A stretch of 64,000 nucleotides of DNA, from assembly GCA_016706595.1 (NCBI GenBank), contig JADJJH010000003.1, forward strand, positions 248,001 to 312,000, in the 5' to 3' direction. The DNA comes from Bacteroidota bacterium (GTDB taxonomy: Bacteria; Bacteroidota; Bacteroidia; Chitinophagales; Chitinophagaceae). The notes beneath the pieces are model-generated. The model saw only the letters and a program-made list of their open reading frames with translations, had not been told where the DNA came from and searched no databases. This document shows, piece after piece, positions 45,856 to 54,774 of the stretch (position 1 is the stretch's first letter; every line of letters starts with the position of its first letter). A program made the position numbers and the translations under genes.

Positions 45856-47079
45856 TTATGTATTCTCAAAGGGTTTGTGTGTCTCCAAAAAGACCATAAT
45901 ACGCTCTGAAACGTTGGTATTTGCCGAAATATACTTTGCCGATTTTTCACAAACAGAATTGTAAAATTCTTTATTCTTCAAAAGTTTATCCATTGTTTTT
46001 TCGAAATCAGTCGATTCTGTACAAAATGCTGCTCCTAAATTGATTAATTCTACGGCTTCATTAAATTTTTTGAATTTGGGGCCGATGAGCACTGGTATGT
46101 TATAAACTATGGCTTCTAGCATATTATGAATCCCTTTTCCGTAGCCACCACCGATATATGCTAGATGTGCTTTCCGGTATAGAAAGGCAAGTTTTCCAAT
46201 GGTATCAACAACTAAAATTTTATGATTCGGGCCGGTATAGTGGGTATACAAAGTGATATCCTTTCCGAACTCGCTGGCATCATAATGATCGGGTTCATGG
46301 GGTACTAAAATGATCTTCCAATTGCTAGGTAGTTTTTCAATAATTTTCTGCAAGATGTTATGATCTGTCTGCCAAACGCTACCTGCAATAAAAACTTTAC
46401 AATCACCACAAAATTCATTGATAATGTCAAATTCCAGAATCGTTTTTTTAAGGGCTAAAACACGATCGGTTCGGGTATCTCCAAACACACCACAATGCGT
46501 AATTCCAATTTCATTCAATAGCTTTTTGCTTTCATGGGTTTGTACAAAAAGATAGGAGAAATAGCTGAGCATCTGGCGATGTAAACCACCATACCATGTA
46601 AAAAATATTTGTTCATTCCTGAAAATACCCGATACTAAAAAGGTCGGAATTTGTTTCGTGTGTAAGGTCTTCAAATAATAAAGCCAAAATTCATATTTGA
46701 TGAAATAGGCTGCACTTGGTTGTACAATTTCAATAAATTTTTCTGCATTTCGTTTACCATCTATTGGCAGATAAAATATCTTAAGCTCAGGATATTTTTT
46801 TTGAATGAATTCATATCCCGAAGGAGAAAAAAAGGTAATGATAAAATCGCTTTCTTTATTTTTTTCTTGAAGTTTACTCAGCAAAGGATAACCTTGCTCA
46901 AACTCACCTACGGATGCACAATGAAACCAAATTGGGTTATTGAATTTCTCTTGTTCTAGTAATTGAAAAACGGTTCTTCTGCCATCAATCCATTTTTTTG
47001 CCTTCGGATTAAATAAGGCAGCAATATTCAATGAAATTACATAGATTTTTATAAAAAGGTTATACAGTAATTGCGACAT
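45856..47079 (-). CDS. kdtA: 3-deoxy-D-manno-octulosonic acid transferase (KdtA/WaaA)
   Basis: Inner-membrane GT30 enzyme that adds Kdo to lipid A, 407 residues. A short N-terminal anchor (about 1-22) is followed by PIWFHCASVGEFEQGYPLL, GTR-like GVFGDTRTDR and a C-terminal GIHNMLEAIVYNIPVLIGP segment for CMP-Kdo binding. This indicates a lipid A-Kdo outer membrane. The upstream minus-strand gene ends exactly where kdtA begins (TAA next to ATG). Confidence 0.94.
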   Translation of the reverse strand: MSQLLYNLFIKIYVISLNIAALFNPKAKKWIDGRRTVFQLLEQEKFNNPIWFHCASVGEFEQGYPLLSKLQEKNKESDFIITFFSPSGYEFIQKKYPELKIFYLPIDGKRNAEKFIEIVQPSAAYFIKYEFWLYYLKTLHTKQIPTFLVSGIFRNEQIFFTWYGGLHRQMLSYFSYLFVQTHESKKLLNEIGITHCGVFGDTRTDRVLALKKTILEFDIINEFCGDCKVFIAGSVWQTDHNILQKIIEKLPSNWKIILVPHEPDHYDASEFGKDITLYTHYTGPNHKILVVDTIGKLAFLYRKAHLAYIGGGYGKGIHNMLEAIVYNIPVLIGPKFKKFNEAVELINLGAAFCTESTDFEKTMDKLLKNKEFYNSVCEKSAKYISANTNVSERIMVFLETHKPFENT

Positions 47080-47871
47080 TTAATAATAAGTTTCTTCGCT
47101 CATTTTTTTATAAATGGGAACTATCCAGCCTACTTTAAAACCAATTAAAATATCATTTCTACTAGCATCGTCTTTACGAGCTACATCATATAAATAGTCT
47201 CGCCTTCCTTTGGTTAAGCCCCAAACAAAATCCAATCCGGCTGTAAAATTAATTAACTTGTTTTTTGAAAAATGTGTATAGCCAGTATAGTTTTCAAAGT
47301 AAAGTCCGTTCGCTAATCTATCATAGCCTTTAACATATTCATCTCGTAGTTGAGGAAAGCTCAAATCTTTATCAAACATTTTAATTTTATGTTGAATAAA
47401 ACCTGTACTAAATGTAGTTGTAAAACCCGAATTTGGATTTTTTTTATGGATTGGAAAAATTTTGCCGAACTGCAATCCAATCATATAACCACGCTCAAAA
47501 GTTCCTACATTGAGTACTTCACCTAATTGCGAGATTACACCATTCTGACTGGTCTTTATATTCCAAAGTAAGCTATCTTCTTTAATCTGATTACCGGTTA
47601 ATAATTCACCTTTTACGCCAAAAAAATAATTAGATGCCGATTTGTAATTTATGCTTAATCCTAGTCGATAACTTTTACCAAAGCGTTTTGCCATGTCAGC
47701 TGCAGGTATGTCGTAACCACCCAATATGCTAAAATTAAACATCTGTTTGCCAATGATTTTTGAAGAGGTTTTTTTATCATCTTGCTCGTTTTTGTTTTGT
47801 GTATTTTGAGCTTGCAAATGATTGCAAATGCATGCGATAAAAAGTAGGGAAAGGAAAATTCGAATCTTCAT
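47080..47871 (-). CDS. Putative outer-membrane beta-barrel protein linked to kdtA
   Basis: Not recognised as a named family. 263 residues from the ATG at 47871, with signal peptide MKIRIFLSLLFIACICNHL, then AQ. The mature part has an Asn/Gln/Lys-rich start followed by strand-like alternation (MFNFSILGGYDIPAADMAK, YFFGVKGELLTGNQ, GYMIGLQFGKIFPI, FTTTFSTGFIQHKI, NFTAGLDFVWGL), as in small porin-like barrels. The stop codon abuts the kdtA ATG, so cotranslation is likely and a lipopolysaccharide or envelope role can be guessed. The start is chosen for the signal peptide. Confidence 0.6.
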   Translation of the reverse strand: MKIRIFLSLLFIACICNHLQAQNTQNKNEQDDKKTSSKIIGKQMFNFSILGGYDIPAADMAKRFGKSYRLGLSINYKSASNYFFGVKGELLTGNQIKEDSLLWNIKTSQNGVISQLGEVLNVGTFERGYMIGLQFGKIFPIHKKNPNSGFTTTFSTGFIQHKIKMFDKDLSFPQLRDEYVKGYDRLANGLYFENYTGYTHFSKNKLINFTAGLDFVWGLTKGRRDYLYDVARKDDASRNDILIGFKVGWIVPIYKKMSEETYY

Positions 47872-47952
47872 TCGTAAACGGTGGTTTTTTAGGAATTTGT
47901 AAAGTTGCATTAAACAACTGAAAATACAAGATATTTATTACCTTGATGTTGC

Positions 47953-47960
47953 TATATTTG
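47953..47960 (+). promoter_or_regulatory. Probable -7 box of the nucleotide-sugar operon
   Basis: TATATTTG matches TAnnTTTG and lies 24 bases before the aminotransferase ATG at 47985. An earlier in-frame start at 47943 would lie upstream of it. Confidence 0.5.
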
Positions 47961-47984
47961 CCAGCACTTTTTCAAACAAAACAG

Positions 47985-49121
47985 ATGGATAAATTGCAAA
48001 TGGTTGACCTGAAAAGTCAATACCTACGTATTAAAGATGATATTGATGGGGCTATTCAGGAAGTATTGAATACGACTGCTTTTATAAACGGACCACAAGT
48101 TGCTGAATTGGCTCGAAATCTTGAGCAATATTTAGATGTAAAACATGTAATTCCTTGTGCCAATGGAACCGATGCCTTGCAAATTGCGATGATGGCACTC
48201 GATCTTCAAGAAGGCGACGAAGTAATAACGCCTTCATACACCTATTTTGCAACGGTTGAAGTAGTGGCACTTTTAAAACTGAAACCTGTGTTTTGCGAAG
48301 TAGATCCGCTTACCTTTACCATAGATGTAAAAGCCATTGAAAAACTGATTACCCCAAAAACAAAAGCGATAGTGCCAGTGCATTTGTACGGACAAAGCGC
48401 AGATATGGATCCCATAATGGATTTGGCAAAGAAGTATAATTTATTTGTGATAGAAGATAATGCACAAGCTATTGGAGGTTATTATACGGGTAAGAATGGA
48501 ATTAAAAAGGCCAATGGTACGATTGGAACCGTTGGAACGACGTCATTCTTTCCGTCAAAAAATTTAGGATGTTATGGTGATGGTGGCGCATTAACAACTA
48601 ATGATTCTGCATTAGCTGAAAAAATTAAAATGGTGGCTAATCATGGTCAGCGAAAAAAATATTTTCACGAGATTGTAGGATGTAATTCTCGATTAGATAC
48701 TATACAAGCGGCAATTCTCAATGTAAAATTGAAGCACCTGGATACCTATTGTAATGCACGACGAAAAGTGGCCGATTATTATGACCAACAATTTGCCAAT
48801 CATCCAAATATTAGTACACCGCATCGGGCAAGTTATTCGCATCATGTGTATCACCAATATACTTTGGTTCTTGAAGGAATTGATAGAGATACGGTAAAAA
48901 AGCAACTCGAAGAAAAAGGAATTCCAACCATGATTTATTATCCGGTTCCAGCGCATAAGCAACAAATGTTTCAAGGCGCCGGTGCCGAAGATGTGGTTTT
49001 AGAAACTACTGACCTGCTAACAACAAAAGTAATTTCATTACCTATACATACCGAGATGCAAGAAGATCAAATGCAGTATATAGCCTCTAGTTTTCTTGAA
49101 ATAATTAATGCACTAAAATAG
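47985..49121 (+). CDS. DegT/DnrJ/EryC1/StrS sugar aminotransferase
   Basis: PLP-dependent aminotransferase acting on a nucleotide-linked keto-sugar, 378 residues. The ligand and PLP sites are visible: NGTDALQIAMMAL, PSYTYFATVEV, VHLYGQSADM, VIEDNAQAIGG, and the Schiff-base Lys in TTSFFPSKNLGCYGDGGA. It resembles WbpE-type enzymes, but the sugar cannot be named. It leads a three-gene block with ugd and a UXS gene, so the product probably feeds a surface polysaccharide. Confidence 0.88.
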   Translation: MDKLQMVDLKSQYLRIKDDIDGAIQEVLNTTAFINGPQVAELARNLEQYLDVKHVIPCANGTDALQIAMMALDLQEGDEVITPSYTYFATVEVVALLKLKPVFCEVDPLTFTIDVKAIEKLITPKTKAIVPVHLYGQSADMDPIMDLAKKYNLFVIEDNAQAIGGYYTGKNGIKKANGTIGTVGTTSFFPSKNLGCYGDGGALTTNDSALAEKIKMVANHGQRKKYFHEIVGCNSRLDTIQAAILNVKLKHLDTYCNARRKVADYYDQQFANHPNISTPHRASYSHHVYHQYTLVLEGIDRDTVKKQLEEKGIPTMIYYPVPAHKQQMFQGAGAEDVVLETTDLLTTKVISLPIHTEMQEDQMQYIASSFLEIINALK

Positions 49122-49133
49122 AATTCAAAATAT

Positions 49134-50474
49134 ATGAAAATAGCAGTTGTAGGTACAGGTTATGTAGGTTTAGTTTCAGGCACTTGTTTTGCCGAATCCG
49201 GAAATCATGTGATTTGTGTAGATATTGATGAAAAGAAAGTTGAACGTTTATCTGCCGGTGATATAGTAATCTATGAACCAGGGTTAGAAGTTTTGTTTCA
49301 TCGTAATATCAAAGAAAATCGGATACGATTTACTACTAATTTGGAAGATGCCATTAAGCAATCTGATTTAATATTTTTAGCTTTACCCACACCACCGGGC
49401 GAAGATGGCTCGGCCGATTTAAGTTATATTTTAGGCGTTGCCGAACAAATTGGAAAGATTCTAGTTTCGCATCAAGAGTATAAGGTCATTATTAATAAAA
49501 GCACAGTGCCAGTTGGTACTGCCGAAAAGGTGAGAAACAAAATTCTAGAAAACTATCAAGGTGAATTTGATGTGGTAAGTAATCCGGAATTTTTACGTGA
49601 AGGCGCAGCAGTGGATGATTTTATGAAACCCGATAGAGTAGTGGTTGGTTGCAGCAGCGAACGTGCAAAAAAAATGATGCAACAATTGTATGCGCCATTT
49701 GTTCGACAGGGGAATCCAATTTATTTTATGGATGAACGTAGTTCAGAACTTACTAAGTATGCTGCAAATTCATACCTTGCCATGCGTATTACTTTTATGA
49801 ATGAGTTAGCCAATCTTTGCGAAAAAGTAGGCGCCGATGTTGAAACTGTTCGTGTAGGTATGGGTAGTGATAATCGAATTGGAAAACGATTTTTATTTCC
49901 GGGTATCGGATATGGTGGTTCGTGTTTCCCAAAGGATGTACAAGCCTTGGTGCAAACTTCTAGTCAGTATAATTATAATTATAGTATTTTAAATGCTGTC
50001 ATAAGCGTTAACGACGAACAGAAATTAGTTTTAGCGAATAAAATTTTGCATTATTTTAGTGATGATGTAAAAGGTAAAACAATTGCAATCTGGGGATTAG
50101 CTTTTAAACCTAACACCGATGATATTCGCGAAGCACCGGCGTTATATATAGTTGAAAAATTAGCACAAGCCGGTGCAAAATTAGTGTGTTATGATCCGGA
50201 AGGGATGCCAAATACGAAAGCTTATTTCGAAAAGGAGATTCCTGAATTTATGCCACAGATATCGTTTGCTGATAATGCATACGATGCCCTGCAAGATGCA
50301 AATGCTTTGGCAATTTGTACCGAATGGAGTATTTTCAGAACACCTGATTGGGATGAAATGAAAAGGCGAATGAAAGCGAAAGTAATTTTTGATGGCCGAA
50401 ATTTATTTGATATGCAGGATATGAAAGATGCAGGATTTTATTATAACTCGATAGGCAGAAAAACAATAGAATAA
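49134..50474 (+). CDS. ugd: UDP-glucose 6-dehydrogenase
   Basis: NAD-dependent enzyme making UDP-glucuronate, 446 residues. N-terminal Rossmann motif GTGYVGLVSG (residues 7-16), central PEFLREGAAVDDFMKPDRVV, and the catalytic Cys in GIGYGGSCFPKDVQA (about residue 261). The C-terminal half shows GKTIAIWGLAFKPNTDDIREAP. It lies 12 bases after the aminotransferase and feeds the UXS enzyme downstream. Confidence 0.94.
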   Translation: MKIAVVGTGYVGLVSGTCFAESGNHVICVDIDEKKVERLSAGDIVIYEPGLEVLFHRNIKENRIRFTTNLEDAIKQSDLIFLALPTPPGEDGSADLSYILGVAEQIGKILVSHQEYKVIINKSTVPVGTAEKVRNKILENYQGEFDVVSNPEFLREGAAVDDFMKPDRVVVGCSSERAKKMMQQLYAPFVRQGNPIYFMDERSSELTKYAANSYLAMRITFMNELANLCEKVGADVETVRVGMGSDNRIGKRFLFPGIGYGGSCFPKDVQALVQTSSQYNYNYSILNAVISVNDEQKLVLANKILHYFSDDVKGKTIAIWGLAFKPNTDDIREAPALYIVEKLAQAGAKLVCYDPEGMPNTKAYFEKEIPEFMPQISFADNAYDALQDANALAICTEWSIFRTPDWDEMKRRMKAKVIFDGRNLFDMQDMKDAGFYYNSIGRKTIE

Positions 50475-50563
50475 AAATGCCTTATATGAGGTATCATACA
50501 TTCTGAAACGATAGCATGCGAAATTTTGTGGAATTAGAATTAAAAAACAATTAGAACAAACAG

Positions 50564-51502
50564 ATGAAAAGAATTTTAATTACAGGAGGTGCCGGATTTT
50601 TAGGATCACACCTATGCGATCGATTTGTGAAGGAAGGATACCATGTAATTGCCATGGATAATTTAATTACCGGCAATATAAAAAATATCGAACATTTATT
50701 TGCCCATCCTAATTTCGAATATTACCATCACGATGTAAGTAAGTTTGTGCATGTTGCAGGCAATCTCGATTATATCTTACATTTTGCTTCACCGGCAAGT
50801 CCGATTGATTACTTGAAAATGCCCATCCAAACTTTAAAAGTGGGTTCATTAGGTACTCATCATTTATTGGGTTTGGCTTGTGAAAAAAAATCACGAATGC
50901 TCATTGCTTCAACTTCGGAAGTGTATGGCGATCCTTTAGTGCATCCGCAAAATGAAGAATATTGGGGCAATGTAAATCCAATTGGCCCTCGCGGCGTATA
51001 CGATGAAGCAAAACGATTTCAAGAAGCTATCACCATGGCTTATCATACCTATCATGGGTTAGAAACCCGTATTGTAAGAATCTTCAATACGTATGGTCCG
51101 CGTATGCGCCTCAATGACGGAAGAGCATTACCGGCATTTATGGGACAAGCTTTACGAGGTGAAGACATCACCGTTTTTGGTGATGGTAGTCAAACCCGGT
51201 CATTTTGTTATGTTGATGATTTAGTTGAAGGTATTTATCGATTGCTATTAAGTGATTATTCTTTGCCGGTAAATATTGGTAACCCCAATGAAATTTCGTT
51301 AAAAGATTTTGCCGAAGAGATACAACGCCTGGTAGGAGGAAGTTCTAAGATTGTGTACGAACCTTTACCACAAGATGATCCAAAGCAAAGGCAGCCTGAT
51401 ATTACCAAAGCAAAACAAATTTTAAATTGGGAACCCAAGGTCGATCGTAAAGAAGGGTTACAAATCACCTTAGATTATTTTAAGAAGGAACTTGGGGTTT
51501 AG
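50564..51502 (+). CDS. UDP-glucuronate decarboxylase (UDP-xylose synthase)
   Basis: Extended SDR enzyme of 312 residues. GGAGFLGSH is the NAD loop (about residues 7-15). TSEVYGDP, GVYDEAKR (catalytic YxxxK) and RIFNTYGPRMRLNDGR are typical of UXS. Coming directly after ugd it would convert UDP-glucuronate to UDP-xylose. A 4-epimerase-like activity is the main alternative. The stop codon lies 17 bases before the second palindromic array. Confidence 0.88.
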   Translation: MKRILITGGAGFLGSHLCDRFVKEGYHVIAMDNLITGNIKNIEHLFAHPNFEYYHHDVSKFVHVAGNLDYILHFASPASPIDYLKMPIQTLKVGSLGTHHLLGLACEKKSRMLIASTSEVYGDPLVHPQNEEYWGNVNPIGPRGVYDEAKRFQEAITMAYHTYHGLETRIVRIFNTYGPRMRLNDGRALPAFMGQALRGEDITVFGDGSQTRSFCYVDDLVEGIYRLLLSDYSLPVNIGNPNEISLKDFAEEIQRLVGGSSKIVYEPLPQDDPKQRQPDITKAKQILNWEPKVDRKEGLQITLDYFKKELGV

Positions 51503-52205
51503 GGCAATTCTTCAACCATGCCTTCGAGAACCTCAGGCATCGGCAGTAGTAATAACCTTGCCTTCGAGAACCTCAGGCATCGGCAGTAGTAGTAATAACC
51601 TTGCCTTCGAGAACCTCAGGCATCGGTAGTAGTACTAATCATATCACCAGAACAATCCCGGTGACTGAGGCCCTCGAAGTCACCTATTTTATTTGAACCT
51701 CAGGCATCGGTAGTATTACTAATCATATCACCAGAACAATCCCGGTAACTGAGGCTCTCGTAGTCACCAATTTTATTTGAACCTCAGGCATCGGAGTAGT
51801 ACTAATCATATCGCCAGAACAATCCCGGTGACTGAGGCCCTCGAAGTCACCAATTTTATTTGAACCTCAGGCATCGGCAGTAGTAGTAATCAACCTTGCC
51901 TTCGAGAACCTCAGGCATCGGTAGTAGTACTAATCATATCACCAGAACAATCCCGGTGACTGAGGCTCTCGAAGTCACCTATTTTATTTGAATCCCGGTG
52001 ACTGAGGCTCTCGAAGTCACCAATTTTATTTGAACCTCAGGCATCGGCAGTATTACTACTCATATCACCAGAACAATCCCGGTGACTGAGGCTCTCGAAG
52101 TCACCTATTTTATTTGAACCTCAGGCATCGGTAGTAGTACTAATCATATCACCAGAACAATCCCGGTGACTGAGGCTCTCGAAGTCACCAAATAGGACTC
52201 TAAAT
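51503..52205. repeat. Palindromic array of bulged hairpins filling the gap before the GIY-YIG gene
   Basis: Two related hairpin forms alternate. Form A occurs four times at 51520-51538, 51560-51578, 51603-51621 and 51898-51916: GCCT, bulge TC, GAG-AAC-CTC, AGGC. Form B occurs seven times at 51660, 51744, 51827, 51955, 51997, 52081 and 52165 (each 25 bases): stem GGTGACT/AGTCACC around GAG-GCT-CTC-GA. The reverse complement of B has the same layout as A: outer stem, TC bulge, GAG, loop, CTC. Truncated A copies (TTTGAACCTCAGGCATCGG, five of them) and a CATATCACCAGAACAATC spacer lie between. Most units repeat every 83-84 bases. The array ends 16 bases before the nuclease stop. Confidence 0.9.
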
Positions 52206-52499
52206 TCATCGTTCCAAATCTCTATAAGCTTGTGCTAATGCTGGCAATAAATTAGGATTTCCAAAAATCAAGGCTTCTTTCTTTTTTCGGTTCCAACCTT
52301 GAATTTGCTTTTCTCTGGCAAATGCTTCATCTATTCTAGAAAATTGTTCCGAATAAACTAATTGCACCGGTAAATGTTTTTTGGTATGATTAGCTCCTTC
52401 ACCTCGTTGATGTTCTTCAATTCTTCGCTCAAGATCAATTGTGCTTCCTGTATAATATGATCCATCAGAACATAACAAAATATACATCCATCCTTTCAT
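52206..52499 (-). CDS. GIY-YIG nuclease (UPF0213/COG2827 type)
   Basis: 97-residue single-domain nuclease. The GIY-YIG elements are MYILLCSDGSYYTGS (YIL...YTG), Arg in DLERRIEEH, His in EEHQRGEGANHTKKH and Glu in AFAREKQIQGWNRKKKEALI. No DNA-binding extension is present. Stand-alone members of this group are of uncertain function, and some may be involved in DNA repair or selfish mobility. Its stop codon faces the palindromic array. The gene reads away from an otherwise empty 405-base stretch. Confidence 0.88.
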   Translation of the reverse strand: MKGWMYILLCSDGSYYTGSTIDLERRIEEHQRGEGANHTKKHLPVQLVYSEQFSRIDEAFAREKQIQGWNRKKKEALIFGNPNLLPALAQAYRDLER

Positions 52500-52904
52500 A
52501 GAGTATAATGATTTGATTTTGGTTTAGGTCTTTGCTTAGGTTAAAAGCAATAACGAATGTAATGAATTATCACCAACTAAAGAGATTGGAAGTCTTTTTA
52601 AATACCTATTCAAATTTTTTGTTGTCGCCGAAGTATTCTATCAACGAATCTATAGAATTATCGAAAGCTAATAATAGCAATGTACCCATTGATTCATGTA
52701 CGAAATAGCATTATACCAAGCCCAACCACTGCAATATTTCTTTTAATTCTATTACAAGCAATTGTAAAATCGGTGTTCGTTAATCACCTCTTCGTATTTC
52801 GATTGATCCTAATGCCTATCATCTGCCTGCTAAATTCAATCCTCTCCCTACAAAATTTGCCATTTTCATTTTAATCATTATCTTACTCCGAAATTAGAAC
52901 AAGT
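52500..52904. other. Empty 405-base region before the amino-acid permease gene
   Basis: No gene or strong promoter box found. A perfect 7-base inverted repeat ATTCTAT/ATAGAAT is at 52635-52658; its meaning is unclear. A 64-codon open frame at 52680 has no coding character. Confidence 0.6.
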
Positions 52905-54572
52905 ATGAGCTTATTTGTAAAGAAGCCCTTAGATAAATTATTAAATGAAGCAGCCGAGTTAGGCGAACATACCCTCAAACGTACTCTCGGTTCGGGCGCA
53001 TTGCTAGCCCTCGGAATTGGTGCTATCATTGGTGCAGGTATTTTTGTTCGTACCGCAGCAGCTGCCGGTAATCATGCCGGGCCTGGCGTTATGATTAGTT
53101 ATATCATCGCCGGTATTGGTTGTGCTTTCGCCGGTTTATGTTATGTTGAATTTGCCTCTATGATTCCAATTGCAGGTAGCGCTTACACTTACTCGTATGC
53201 TACTATGGGCGAATTAGTGGCTTGGATTATTGGCTGGGATTTAATTTTAGAATATGCATTGGGTGCCGCGTGCGTGGCTATAGCATGGAGCGAATACTTA
53301 AATAAATTGTGCGAGTATTATTTTGGCTTTACGGTCCCGTATGCACTCTGTCACTCACCCTTTCAAATATCGCAAACCGGCGTACATGGTATTATTAATA
53401 TTCCGGCTGTAATTATCTTGGGTATTTTGTCGGCAGTCTTAATTCGTGGTACTAAAGAGTCGGCCAATGTAAATAGTATCATTGTAATCATTAAAGTAAT
53501 TATTGTATTGATGTTTATTGCCTTCGGATGGCATTTTATTATGCCTGAAAATCATGCGGTAATTATTCCTGATAATACAGGCGAGACTGGCATTTTTGGT
53601 TGGAGTGGTGTATTACGTGGTGCAGGGATTGTGTTTTTTGCTTATGTTGGTTTTGATGCGGTAAGTACCGCAGCACAAGAGGCTAAGAATCCGCAAAAGG
53701 GTATGCCAATTGGCATCTTAGGCTCATTGGCATTTTGTACGATATTGTATATTTTATTCTCATACGTGTTAACCGGTATTGCCAACTATAAAGATTTTAG
53801 TGTTACCGGTCCTGGCCATGAAGCTGCAGTTGCCTATGCCATTCAACAATACATGCCGGGTTATGGCTGGTTTGCAGGATTAATAACCATTGCCATTTTA
53901 GCCGGTTTCTCATCTGTAATTCTAGTGATGTTGTTAGGTCAGTCGCGTGTTTTTTATTCTATGAGTAAGGATGGATTATTTCCAAAATCATTTTCAGAGG
54001 TACATCCTAAATTTAAAACGCCGGCAAAAGCCAATATGTGGTTATTTGTGTTGGTTGGATTTTTTGCAGCCTTTGTTCCGGGTGATATAGTAGGTGATAT
54101 GACGAGCATCGGAACTTTATTTGCCTTCATTCTAGTTTCGGCAGGTGTAATCATTATGCGTAAAACTAACCCCGATACACCTCGTCCGTTTCGTGTGGCA
54201 TTGGTTCCATTAATTCCTATTTTAGGTATTTTGGTTTGTGGTTTTATGATCTTTGGTTTAGGCTGGGAAAACTGGAGTCGTTTGATTGCTTGGTTATTGA
54301 TAGGCTTTGATATTTATTTGATGTATAGCTTGAGGAACAGTCATTATGCCGACCCTGCCACTGATAGCAAAAAAGGAAAACTAATTAGCTTAATTGGATT
54401 AGGTACAGCTGCGTTATTATTGGCGATGACATGCTTTCACTATGCAAAAGATTTAGGTGAATTATTTTCGAGTTATAAATCAGAAGAAGCGTTCTTTTAT
54501 TTTGTAATGGGCTTTGCAGCTTTACATTTTATTGGCTTTGGATTAAATTATTTGAAGAAGCGAGCTGCGTAA
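52905..54572 (+). CDS. APC-family amino acid permease (CAT-like)
   Basis: Inner-membrane transporter of 555 residues with 12-14 hydrophobic segments. The first helix has GIGAIIGAGIFVRTAAAAG, the glycine-rich substrate-binding break of APC transporters. GIVFFAYVGFDAVSTAAQEAKNPQ and GQSRVFYSMSKDGLFPK match cationic amino acid transporter-type members. The C-terminal extra helices fit the CAT subgroup. Substrate (arginine/lysine or a broader range) is uncertain. Confidence 0.9.
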   Translation: MSLFVKKPLDKLLNEAAELGEHTLKRTLGSGALLALGIGAIIGAGIFVRTAAAAGNHAGPGVMISYIIAGIGCAFAGLCYVEFASMIPIAGSAYTYSYATMGELVAWIIGWDLILEYALGAACVAIAWSEYLNKLCEYYFGFTVPYALCHSPFQISQTGVHGIINIPAVIILGILSAVLIRGTKESANVNSIIVIIKVIIVLMFIAFGWHFIMPENHAVIIPDNTGETGIFGWSGVLRGAGIVFFAYVGFDAVSTAAQEAKNPQKGMPIGILGSLAFCTILYILFSYVLTGIANYKDFSVTGPGHEAAVAYAIQQYMPGYGWFAGLITIAILAGFSSVILVMLLGQSRVFYSMSKDGLFPKSFSEVHPKFKTPAKANMWLFVLVGFFAAFVPGDIVGDMTSIGTLFAFILVSAGVIIMRKTNPDTPRPFRVALVPLIPILGILVCGFMIFGLGWENWSRLIAWLLIGFDIYLMYSLRNSHYADPATDSKKGKLISLIGLGTAALLLAMTCFHYAKDLGELFSSYKSEEAFFYFVMGFAALHFIGFGLNYLKKRAA

Positions 54573-54747
54573 TGAAGTTTTAGCATGTAGTATTTTGTTC
54601 TTGTTTAGCTTTTCCAATAACTAATAAACAAGAGTGGTGAGTGGAGACACTGAACATGGATAAATTTCTGCATACTTGCCTCTCAAGTAGGATGCAAATA
54701 TTGCAGTAAAATGACATGGATTCGCGCACGCCCGTTTTTAATGAATA

Positions 54748-54755
54748 TACATTTG
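54748..54755 (+). promoter_or_regulatory. Probable -7 box of the T9SS type A protein gene
   Basis: TACATTTG fits TAnnTTTG and lies 19 bases before the ATG at 54775. Confidence 0.45.
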
Positions 54756-54774
54756 CGTGTTAAATTATATGTAT

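Noticed and set aside
51503..52205. CRISPR array
   Set aside because: Spacers between hairpins are themselves repeated, and repeat orientation alternates.
52680..52874. 64-codon frame before the permease gene
   Set aside because: No domain and no promoter or leader; composition like intergenic DNA.
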